DNA of 64,000 nucleotides from Reticulitermes speratus (taxonomy: Eukaryota > Arthropoda > Insecta > Blattodea > Rhinotermitidae). The translations under genes and the position numbers were made by a program. The notes under the pieces are model-generated. The model was not told where the DNA came from. It did not search any database and saw only the letters and a list, made by a program, of their open reading frames with translations. Positions within the stretch are counted from its first letter, which is position 1; each line of letters starts with the position of its first letter. The DNA lies in contig JAJKFL010000011.1 in NCBI GenBank assembly GCA_021186555.1, positions 30,863,611 through 30,927,610 on the forward strand, given 5' to 3'. Of the stretch, positions 32,157-41,709 are shown piece by piece.

Positions 32157-32341
32157 CTGGGGTGTACAATATGCGGCCCGCGGCCACATTTATAAATTAT
32201 ATATACAGCATATACTACAAAAATTACACAGTAATTTCGGCGGTTAGGTATAATACATACAATAATTTTTACACGTATGGCCCGCGAACAAGCCCACAAT
32301 AACGGATTTGGCTCTTTGTCAAATAAGGTTGGACACCCCTG
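32157..32341. mobile_element. hAT-like MITE (Charlie-type ends)
   Basis: 185 bp with ends CTGGGGTGTACAATATGCGG and the reverse complement of CAGGGGTGTCCAACCTTATT. Flanks ATCTATAT / ATCTAAAT are an 8-bp duplication with one change. It is inserted at the edge of the RTE relic at 31757-32148. Confidence 0.78.
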
Positions 32342-32924
32342 ATCTAAATGGTAACAACATTAGCCTACATTATTAAACAGGTAAAGTTGTGGTAAGCACT
32401 ACGCCGTAAAGTAGTGTAGGGGGCGTGGAGGTAAAGCTGCATGTATTAAAGGCTTTGGTATGGGATGGACATGAATGGTCATCCTCGCCCCCGGCCGCAT
32501 TAAGCCAAAAGGAAAGGAACTTCGTTACAGACTGGAGAGGAGACAAAATGGACTCCCGAGTCTGTCTGAACGCAGTGGCGGAAATAAAGATTCCCTCCCT
32601 CACTGGAAACTGATCAGTTTCAGTTAAACCTTGTTGAAACGCCATACTAAAGCCACGCCATCTTGGTTCTTTATCTTGTTCCCCCGTCATCAACAATAAC
32701 GTGACATGGCGCCAATCCAAATTTTGGCACATTAAAACTACCATTCAGTGTAGGGCAGTGAAGATTTATACGGCAACAAACTTAAAACCACGAAAAGCTT
32801 ATATGGATGCGTGTAGGGCATCTAAAATAACAGCGATCGTGTGTGACGTAAGTTTGAGTATGCACTGTGGCAACCCATTCAGCCCTACTAGTAGTTGCGT
32901 TGCTCCTATGCATGCCGTGAACGC

Positions 32925-33165
32925 AGAAGAGGGAGTAGAGGTACAACTCCACTCATTCTTAACGTCAGCAGTAGAGTGAGGTGAGTGGTCCTCCTTCACA
33001 CCCCGGCTGCTTTACTCCTGGGGAAAGAGCCGCTGGTACCCACTGAATACAAGGCTGGGTGGGCTCCAGGGCATGGTCGTTTTGGAGAAGAGAAAATTTT
33101 CTTACCCTGCCGGGAATCAAACCACGATTCCTCGCTCACGATTCGTCTATCCCGGCTCCTCCCTA
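32925..33165 (-). mobile_element. tRNA-derived SINE
   Basis: Minus-strand copy: GAGTAGAGGTACAACTCC, GGCTGCTTTACTCCTGGGGA, GGCTGGGTGGGCTCCAGG, ending at the B-box-like TGCCGGGAATCAAACC. Confidence 0.65.
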
Positions 33166-33333
33166 CTATTAGTTCTAGCGGAAGTAGAATCTAAAAGAAG
33201 GAATCCTACAAGAGCCAAAAATCGCCACTGAAATGACAAATGTTTTTAAATAACTATGCTACTTCCTTTTTTCTTAATTGACAACGCACATGAAGAAAAT
33301 TCAGACTTCACAGATTACGGTTCTGACCTCTTC

Positions 33334-33416
33334 ATACAGGGTATACACAAAAGAATGGTGCGGTTTCCCTTTATTCACTATTGAAACCGCACCATTCTTT
33401 TGTGTATACCCTGTAT
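33334..33416. mobile_element. Near-perfect palindrome with 34-bp arms (hairpin MITE)
   Basis: Arms 33334-33367 and 33383-33416 are perfect inverted copies (ATACAGGGTATACACAAAAG...) around a 15-base loop. TA at both outer ends and CAGGGT... termini suggest a minimal Tc1/mariner-type MITE. Confidence 0.75.
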
Positions 33417-33785
33417 TTAAAAGTCAGTCCTGTGGGCCTATATGGAGGAGAGGAAGCGGGTTCAGCTCATCTGAAGGCTTAAAAAAAGAACAACAGAAAT
33501 GAAAACACGGACAGATGTTCAGTTTCTGAGTGTCCACTGCAACCGACACACCTCTGAATTTTTATTTTAAACCACGACGTGTCACCCGGTTGATGACTCA
33601 TTCCTTGGTTGGTTATAGGACCGTTAAAATATACGGGCTATTTACATTTTGAAATTACATTCTGAAACAAATGTCCGTCCCGAAAGACTACTGCGGACGC
33701 CAGGAGATTTCACATGAAGTCTGAGACTGTCCCGAAAAATTCGTGACAACGCACTGCTTCGGTGTAGGTATTACGGACGCCGAAA

Positions 33786-34065
33786 GTTAAAGTTGTCCCT
33801 GTTCTTAATTCATTACAACGCCATCAAGACGTACGGGGAAGTGCAGGTATAGTTCCACCGCTCCACGCATTCTGAACGTTGACACGGTAAGAGTTAAAGT
33901 TGTCCCTGTGCTTAATTATCACGCCGTAAAGACGTACTGGAAAGTGAAGGTACAGCTCCACGGCTCCACGCATTCTGAACCTTGATACGAACCAAATTGG
34001 AGTGGTCAACTTTACGCTCCGACCGCTTTACCTCCAAGGGAAAGAGCACTGGTATTCATTGGATA
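33786..34065 (-). mobile_element. tRNA-derived SINE with internal 107-bp duplication
   Basis: Minus-strand SINE body text (CGCTTTACCTCCAAGGGAAAG, ATTGGATAGG). Its 3' part is duplicated: GTTAAAGTTGTCCCTG starts at 33786 and again at 33893, with CCACGCATTCTGAAC in each unit. Confidence 0.55.
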
Positions 34066-34784
34066 GGTGCCGTAGGGATCTAGGGGATCAATGACTGCAA
34101 GCTAACGCTCGTACCTCCTAACAGGCGTCTGGTTTAGCGACGCTGCGTCCCCATGTCGTTTAAGAATTCTATTACCGTACGATGGAATACATCCGTTTCC
34201 GGAGGAATCCTAAATTACGGAGTTTGGGGATTCCGCCAATGGCTAAGCTACAACTCTTCCACTTGTTTATGTAGCACGTGCATGTCATAACGCTGGAGCA
34301 AAATTACATGCGTAGATCGCTCCTTTATGCAGCAACGATAAAGAGTATGCCAGGCAATGTAATATCCCGACACAGCGATATTTTATACAGGCTATTATGA
34401 ACGCCTTTCTTATGACGCAATGACTTACCTGACAACCCCCCCTTTCCCCCAAAAAAACGCCCACGAACTCTATTTCGCCTGGCAACGAGCTACAGCGTGT
34501 GCATCTTGTCTTCGTCTCCTACGCATAACATTCCGCTCACAGATAAAAAAATCATGCACCCATGACAGCAGGAACACTGGACTCGTGATGCCATCTATTA
34601 CGAATTTGCTCAACTAAATGATACAATCCTTTCGTAATGTTCTGATAAGTAAACAAAACGTCGTCTTGCTACAAGGTTTTGGACTGTCTGTAGCTTCCGG
34701 CTACCTATTTTATTTTCCTTCTGGAACTTACCTTCCTCATGAAAATCTTTCAGTAACAATTATTTGAAAAATTTGGCACCATAC

Positions 34785-34925
34785 CATGAAGATATAGGGG
34801 GAAATGGAGGTACAGATCCATGTCCCGGTCATGTTATCCCCAAGAGGGCCCCAAAGTTGATCTGGGCGCAGTGGTCATAAGAAAATACCTGCCCTGCTTG
34901 TAATTAAACCTATCAAATGGCAAAA
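34785..34925 (-). mobile_element. tRNA-derived SINE fragment
   Basis: Minus-strand, GGAGGTACAGATCCATG and CTGCCCTGCTTGTAATTAAACC mark the two ends; the centre is deleted. Confidence 0.4.
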
Positions 34926-34984
34926 CTGACTCATGCTTTAGAAAGAAACCAGAGCCCATACTGGATCTACATTAATAACATACT

Positions 34985-35175
34985 GTCACAGTATTCGGCG
35001 TGAGGTTCTCACAGCAGAATGAAGGTTGTGGTCTTCTCAGATATAATACCATGTACCATGGTACTGGGGTACCAACATTTCAGATGTTCTTCTACCCTGA
35101 AGATGGAAGCAGCTTGTTCCTCCTGAACATTAGTATCCATCTATCAATCTACAATATCGTAGCAAATCACAAATT
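34985..35175 (+). repeat. Dispersed SINE-like repeat (VFWDVTPCS type)
   Basis: GTGAGGTTCTCACAGCAGAA, GTGGTCTTCTCAGATATAAT, GAAGATGGAAGCAGCTTGTT, CCTCCTGAACATTAGTATCC. Confidence 0.4.
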
Positions 35176-35179
35176 TAAT

Positions 35180-36080
35180 CACATTAATACAAAGATGTTT
35201 ACAAAGATTTTGTGCAAATTTCTTTTACACCAATGTAATTAAATATGATTTTCTCCAATATTGGCATCATTCCTCAAATTTAAATTGCAGATCTATGAAC
35301 AAGTTTACTATATTCACGGTCTTCCACTACACTCAAATGTTGCAATGCATCACATAAAAACCTACCCCACAGACAAGAGCTGGGAGGTGTGTGACCCCAA
35401 TGTTGCCAAACATACTGTGCAACAATAAGCATATGCAACTCAAAAATACATACCTCATTTCTCTTCCCATTCCCAAGATTATTCTCTGTTCCAAAGCTAA
35501 TATGCTACTGATCACTTAATGAAATGTGGCTGTCTACCATGTGTTTCGAGCACTTTCCTTATCAAATCCAACTGTCACAATCAACAGATTGAGTACAGAC
35601 TCATATTTGTGTCATGCTGACATACTTCCAGAAATGCTGTTTCAATTCAAGCAGAGCTCAATAATTCACAGTCCAGGTATGAATAAAACTGTTTGCAGTG
35701 TATTGTTAAATGTAACAAATTTTGGTGAGAACTTCATAATTAGCAACTAAAAAGTTTGGCTGTGTTCTGAAATGTTAATTGATCTGTACACTAGTTCTTT
35801 ACAACCTCACAATATAATACACATGCAATTCTAGTACTATAATGTATATATGTTTTCTAGCTATGCTTCATTGATGTCTCTGTCCTTAGGTTTCTGCTGT
35901 GTCCTGCATCCAATATGCAACTTTGGCTTTTATGGTTTCGCACATCACATGTTGAAGCAGTTCAACAATTTGGCATACATTGAAGTCAAATCTACACAGG
36001 AGCAAAGTTGCCTCTGTACCAAGCATGATGCATGGCAGCATATAGGGAACGGAGAAATAAAGTTTCATGAATCTACCAAG
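35180..36080. other. No feature seen
   Basis: AT-rich with only short open frames. 36245-37115 is similar, except that 36900-37015 has a CpG-rich stretch ending, on the minus strand, in CTG|GTAAGG, which might be a first exon. 33170-33330 and 34070-34780 also show nothing. Confidence 0.4.
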
Positions 36081-36084
36081 GAAT

Positions 36085-36240
36085 TAGAGACGAGTGGGTA
36101 GCTTCATGCTGCGGCCACTTTATCCCCAACGGGCATAGAACATTTTACCAATCAGGCAGGATTCTGGATGGTCTGAAAACCCACTATGGTTAAAGAAAAA
36201 TTACATCACACCTGCCAGGCATCAAATCCTGGTAACGTCT
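36085..36240 (-). mobile_element. tRNA-derived SINE fragment
   Basis: Minus-strand, GAGTGGGTAGCTTCATGCTG, GCCACTTTATCCCCAACGGG, ending at GCCAGGCATCAAATCCTGG. Confidence 0.45.
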
Positions 36241-37119
36241 TCAGTATATATATTACAGTCCCAGTCTTCTTTTAACCATAATGGCCTTCCACACAGCCAA
36301 GTAATAGGTGCAATCAACTATTATCCAAAATGTTTATAACTCAAAAGGCCGAAGTATCAAAGACGTGACTTAACATCTTATCAATAATTATATAATCGGC
36401 TGAAAGACCAAAATTATGTATGAGCCTACAGACCTTCCGCATCTGACAAATGCCGAGGAAAAGAAATACAATCACGGAAGCCCCTAACTGGAATTGCGAG
36501 ACATTTTTTTAAAACACATTCTATTTATATTTAAAAATACTCACAATAATTAACTTGAGCATCAGGTGAATTTCCTCGAATCCAAGTGCGTAAGAGGATG
36601 CATTTCCTATCACATTACGCACATTTTTTTCTCAGACTTCAATCTTATTTATTTAAAATTTTCAGTATATTCTAATACATAATCGGTACACTATGAATAA
36701 AAATTAGCAGATCCTTTTTTTACTTTAATGTCACACAGACTGTACAGGTTAGGTTACACGTGAAAACAGCTTGCTCATAAACTTAAATAACATACCATGT
36801 TTGAAGATTTTGTAATATACTCACTTTTCGTTTCTATTTAATTCTTCTGTCCGTCTATGAGACACAAAATAACCGACACTTCCAAAAACTTATGCCACAC
36901 TATCACCTTACCAGAAGACAACACAAAAGCCGGCCGACTTTCCTGTGACCCACTCTGATGTCTTCACGTGCACGGATTACAACTTCAGCCACATCGCCAA
37001 CTGTTATCACATAATATACCGAAGTTTCACAAGAACTTTATTTCAAATTACGTAGGTACATAGGTTCGTAGCGTTTATGACTACATTTATGAATACAGTA
37101 CATACTTTATGTCAAAACT

Positions 37120-38143
37120 GGCATTAACTCTCGTAGCATCAGCACTTAGGCATTATTTATTGCCATTGCTTTTCAACTTTGCTTTGGAATATGCCTTTAG
37201 GAGGGTTCAGGCAAACCAGGAGGGCTTAAAATTGAATGGTACACATCAGCTTCTAGTTTATGCTGATGATAGATATATTGGGTGGAAGCGTACATGCTAC
37301 AAAAAAAAACCCCGGAAGCTTTGGTAGTCGCTAGTAAGAAGATTGGTCTAGAAGTAAATGTTAAGATAACTGAGTACATGGTCATGTCTCGCAATAAGAA
37401 TGCAGGACAAAATCACAACATAAAGTTAGATAATATATCCTTTGAAAGGGTGGAACAGTTAAAATATTTGGGAACAACCCTAACAAATCAAAATTCCATT
37501 CAGGAAGAAATTAAGAGCAGATTGAAGTCAGGGAGTGCTTGTTATCATTCGGTGCAGGATCTTCTGTCTTCCAGTTTGCTATCCAAAAATTCAAAGATTA
37601 AGATACACAGAACTATAATTTTGCCTGTTGTTTTGTATGGGTGTGAGACTTGGTCTCTCACACTGAGGGAGGAATATAGGCTGAGGGTGTTCCAGAATAG
37701 GGTGCTGAGGAGGATATTTGGGCCTAAGAGGGTCGGGGTAACAGGGGAGTGGAGAAGACTACATAACGAGGAACTTAATGATCTGTACTCATCACCAAAT
37801 ATTATTTGGGTGATCAAATCGAGAAGAATGAGGTGGACGGGGCATGTAGCACGTATGGGTGAGGGGAGAGGTGCATACCGGGTTTTGGTGGGGAGACCTG
37901 AGGGAAGGAGATCACTTGGAAGGCCCAGGCGTAGTTGGGAGGATAATATTAAAATGGATCTTCAAGAAGTGGGATGGGGGAGCATGGACTGGATTGATAT
38001 GGCTCAGGATAGGGACAGGTGGCGGGCTCTTGTGAGTGCGGTAATGAACCTTCGGGTTCCATAAAACGCGGGGAATTTCTTGACTAGCTGATGACCTGTT
38101 AGCTTCTCAAGAAGGACTCTGCTCCATGGAGTTAGTTAGTAGT
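37120..38143 (+). mobile_element. RTE-type LINE copy, 5'-truncated, with RT catalytic motif
   Basis: A 5'-truncated LINE beginning within the reverse transcriptase fingers/palm ([18 protein letters not shown], then LLVYADD, the catalytic aspartates). A frameshift at about 37290 moves the frame. From there 38064 closes a long C-terminal part ([93 protein letters not shown]). The 3' UTR is about 75 bases and ends in a short GTTA tail. This is the best-preserved of at least nine copies of one family in the window. The clade call (RTE-like) rests on the C-terminal YGCETW...RRMRWAGH architecture. The frameshift makes this copy inactive. Confidence 0.85.
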
Positions 38144-38149
38144 TTGACA

Positions 38150-39495
38150 CTATGACTAACGAGGATTACCAGATCATCGAATGATTCTATAATTCAGGAT
38201 GTGAAAGAAGTGGTTACGACCTGTGGTACTAAAAATGCATTTGCTTGGAGGAACCGCGGAAACACCGGACTAACACCAGTACAGTCACTGTCCCGCAAGA
38301 CTTGAACCAAGCAGTGTTACCACTTAGGCTAACGCGCTGTTGCTCCGTTATCATCTTAATATACTAGGCGATGTGATGTTAATGCGAATACGGGTCACAG
38401 TTTGGTTAGGCAGGGACGGTTTCAGGCTACGGCAATCGGCGCAGCTGCATGCGGTCTCCACAGGGCAGCCATTTTGTCAATTTTTTTTATGCATGATCTG
38501 TCTACATCTCAGTTGAGGGCCAATACGTATTGCGACCCCCCCCCCCCCCAACTCCCCAAACTGTTAGGTAATTAAAAACTTTACGAACATTATCAAGTAT
38601 TTTGTTGGGGAACTTTAACATGGAATTCTAAAGATACATCATTTAACTACATGCAATGAATGAGGTCATTTGCCAGTACAATTTAAATACTGAAAAAAGA
38701 AGTTGCTGCCATTCATGTTATTTTGCAAGCAGGGCTGTCCACCGTATATCATTCCCAACTACTGACATACTTTGAGCCAACATACTAACCCAGCTGATTA
38801 GTTTAACATTAAACTCAGTATTTTTGTTCAACAGATTAAATGCAAAAATCCCCTACACAGAATAAAGTTGCAAAATATAACAAATCAGGCACCCAAACAC
38901 AGTGTTTCATATTTAACCCAATGTTCAACCTTCAGAACTAATATTATTCAAAGGATATTCATTATTTTTCTCAGACACTCCTAGAAAACAGGTCATTAAT
39001 ACATTTACATCCTCCCTGATATCATCCTGTTTCTCACTGTGAAATGTAGGACATTTCTAATGCTGGCAGTGTGTCTAACAATCACGAAAAGTTGTAAGTC
39101 AACACAAATGTAACATGTCATCTGTCTAAATAAAAGAAAAACAACACATAATAAAAATCACCAAAACTGCTTTTAGTTGTGTTATTTCCCTAAAAATCGA
39201 AAAATGCTACACCATTTCAAACTCAGGATGGTACATGGATATAACAGAATATTATTATACTAGATGTCAGAAGTAATGGTACTTTTTTTAAACATGAAAT
39301 GAAAAAAATGGTCAAAGTTTTAACTTTACAAATGCATTATCAGCAACAAACATCTTCAGGGTAAAAGTGGCAGCAGGTGCCATCCTGACAGGCTACATAG
39401 CATGTGTCTAACTCAATGATCTGTGCTAGCCTGCTTCAGTGCTTGTACATAATGATTGCAGAAAACAAAGGTCAATTAGCTCTGAAGTTTATCTT
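38150..39495. other. No feature seen
   Basis: AT-rich with a poly-C run at 38537. 39540-39730 contains CAAGATTTTATATGCTA twice (about 39569 and 39599), a short direct repeat. 39780-40170 is empty. Confidence 0.4.
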
Positions 39496-39498
39496 CTG

Positions 39499-39499
<1 letters not shown>

Positions 39500-39537
<38 letters not shown>
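39500..39537. repeat. (AT)n microsatellite
   Basis: Nineteen AT units without interruption. A shorter one lies at 27067-27086. Confidence 0.9.
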
Positions 39538-39543
<6 letters not shown>

Positions 39544-39733
39544 AGAAGATATACGCATCACTTACCCAAGATTTTATATGCTATACACATCACATACACA
39601 AGATTTTATATGCTAAAATAACAGATATTCAGTGTGCTCTAGTCCATTGGTGACAACGAAGCTTGTTTTATGTGTGATATATGTTACGTTATTGGACAGA
39701 AATAATGGATGTAAAGTATATGTAAACCTTGGA

Positions 39734-39775
39734 CCCCCTGATGATGGCTTGGTGAAGCTGAAACATATGTAGGGG
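39734..39775 (+). ncRNA. Hammerhead-ribozyme-like motif, canonical core
   Basis: CCCC, core CTGATGA, stem II GCTT-GGTG-AAGC, GAA, stem III ACATATGT (ACA/TGT with a 2-base loop), cleavage-site A, then GGGG pairing with CCCC. The best-preserved motif in the window and the only one without an inverted partner nearby. Two bases after the core and one before GAAA stay unpaired or wobble, so activity is uncertain. Confidence 0.6.
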
Positions 39776-40175
39776 CATTAGACTATATATGTGAAAATAC
39801 AGTGCATTTGTTGGTTTTTAATTTGTGACTTGTTATCAGAATGCATGGAGAATATAATGTAAAACAATGTGTGAAGTCACATCCAAAACACCTCGTATGT
39901 GCTCTACTGAACAATACTATGTAGCCTGGCGTCCATATACAAATGGGCAAAGTGGTAAGATTAACTGGAAAATTTCAATAATACAGAGTCAAGGTGGTGC
40001 TCTTTTATCTCTCTTGGTACCTGTGAATGCACAATAGGGTTGACCATGGTGTCTGTTTTACCATTACAACAGGCCACTTTTTAACACTGAATTTTACACA
40101 AAAAAAACATGATAAAATGCATAACTGTTGATTTTCAGACTTTCCAGAAAATGTATAACTTCCATATTCTTTTGC

Positions 40176-40181
40176 TTTATT
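40176..40181 (-). terminator. Polyadenylation signal AATAAA of TRMT6
   Basis: AATAAA on the minus strand about 45 bases past the TRMT6 stop codon, a usual distance for a cleavage and polyadenylation signal. Confidence 0.55.
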
Positions 40182-40223
40182 ACATGACAAATCAAGATTG
40201 CAGCACAACAAATTTTAGTGACA

Positions 40224-41702
40224 TCACTGCTGTAATGAACTTGACTCTTCTGTATTGGCAGTGTCTTCCACAACTATTCCAGACAGAAGATATCCTCCAC
40301 CTCCACTCATTGAGATGTCTGGGTGTGTGCGGCTTGCCAGGATCTGATGGGATCTAAGCCACGACTCTGTGACTCTATTTCCAAGAGTGTTGTGTCTGCA
40401 CTTCAGTAGCCTGTATAATTCCAAAAGTGGTTCTCGAAACTGACAGTAGACAACAAACGGTCTTGAGGTGGCAACATACGGCAACAGGGCAGTCACAATA
40501 TTGGCAGGGTTTTCACGTGCAATGACTACTAGGCCATCTACTTTGGACAGCCTGAGTAAGTCTGCTGCCTTTTCACATTCCTGTTCCATCCGTGGTTTCT
40601 TCAAAGCGCTTTCTTCTGTGTCAGAATGCTTTCTCTTTTTCTCATTAAACACATCTGAAACAACTTCTGTTTCCTCCATAACTTTATCCCCTTGCTTTGA
40701 AGAATCCCTCACTGATTTATCATTTACAGGATCTGTTTCAGTAATCACATCTTCCTTATTATGAATTACATCTGAAGAATCTTCCTCATTCTTCATCACT
40801 TTATCACAATTCTCAGATTCTGATATAAAGCTTTTGTTGATTACATTCTCTTTCTTGGGCACTTCAACATTGTCTTCATTTGACACAGGATTTTCCTGAA
40901 GAAGCTTTTCAAAAAGGCCATTTATATTAACACTGAAAAGGCAAGACATTTTGTCATTGTCATAATTCATTGCAAAGACTGCCTGCTTCTGAGGGACATT
41001 CTCAGGATACATATGGATAAGACGTCCATTAATACCGATGTAGTTTAACATCGCAGCTGCAACCAGTCCTTGGCATCCGCTCTCATACAACATGTATGTA
41101 CCGTGTGAATGTATGCCAACAGTGTTTAGAATCTGTGCTAAAGTATCCATGCGAAGACCCAAGATCTTCAGTGGATCTGTACGGAACATGATCTGAGATA
41201 CGAGTCTTAGAGTTGGCCACCGAATTGTTATGTACTCAAAGTACTTTTTCTCTTTCTTTTTTAAGTATTTCTCTTGTGAGTACTCTGTCTTGTCACGAAA
41301 CGTCTTGCTGTTCTCTATCAATTGTCCAACAATAGCTTGTCCAGACATGCCACTTGTACGCAATTCAATTATCTCTTCTGTAGATAGCAACTGGGATCTG
41401 CCATCATCAAATATGTTTCTGTTATCTGACCCACTGGACAAATCTTTTTTCAACTGTTCTGCAAGGGATTCAGAGATCTCACATTCTCTCAGCACGAAAG
41501 CACGTTTTCCTCCTCCTTTTTTTGGTTCCATTTTGTAAGTCGTCCACACAGGTCTGCCTATAATGGATTCCAGATGTATCTCATCTCTTCCCAACATTAC
41601 AACACACTTCGGACCGACTTTATGCAATTTAGTGTAATCCTGTCTCTGGATAATTACGTAATCTCCAACTTTTACATTATTCTTTTCCATTTCACTGGCC
41701 AT
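40224..41702 (-). CDS. TRMT6: TRMT6: tRNA (adenine-58-N1)-methyltransferase non-catalytic subunit
   Basis: A complete uninterrupted 492-residue reading frame from an ATG at 41702. The family (Gcd10/TRMT6) pairs with the catalytic subunit TRMT61A and binds tRNA so that A58 in the T-loop is methylated; the complex is mainly nuclear. The N-terminal half (VGDYVII, GRDEIHLESIIGRPVWTTYKM, then KYLKKKEKKYFEYITIRWPT) and the C-terminal block (SRPFVVYCQFREPLLELYRL, SMSGGGGYLLSG) match the family closely. Between them, roughly residues 275-375 form an acidic, Lys/Ser-rich linker, as in other TRMT6 proteins. Length is close to the roughly 500 residues of animal TRMT6. No intron interrupts the coding part. 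An AG preceded by a T-rich stretch lies about 25 bases before the ATG, so a 5' untranslated intron is possible. A poly(A) signal follows the stop at 40176-40181. Identification is from family knowledge and I am confident of it. Confidence 0.95.
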   Translation of the reverse strand: MASEMEKNNVKVGDYVIIQRQDYTKLHKVGPKCVVMLGRDEIHLESIIGRPVWTTYKMEPKKGGGKRAFVLRECEISESLAEQLKKDLSSGSDNRNIFDDGRSQLLSTEEIIELRTSGMSGQAIVGQLIENSKTFRDKTEYSQEKYLKKKEKKYFEYITIRWPTLRLVSQIMFRTDPLKILGLRMDTLAQILNTVGIHSHGTYMLYESGCQGLVAAAMLNYIGINGRLIHMYPENVPQKQAVFAMNYDNDKMSCLFSVNINGLFEKLLQENPVSNEDNVEVPKKENVINKSFISESENCDKVMKNEEDSSDVIHNKEDVITETDPVNDKSVRDSSKQGDKVMEETEVVSDVFNEKKRKHSDTEESALKKPRMEQECEKAADLLRLSKVDGLVVIARENPANIVTALLPYVATSRPFVVYCQFREPLLELYRLLKCRHNTLGNRVTESWLRSHQILASRTHPDISMSGGGGYLLSGIVVEDTANTEESSSLQQ

Positions 41703-41709
41703 TCTTCCA

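Noticed and set aside
32373..32744. 123-codon minus frame
   Set aside because: No domain, no conserved residues, GC-rich repeat-like sequence next to SINE text; the reading is probably repeat-derived.
36900..37015. Possible CpG-rich first exon with donor CTG|GTAAGG on the minus strand
   Set aside because: No start codon, no downstream exon and no family match; only context supports it.
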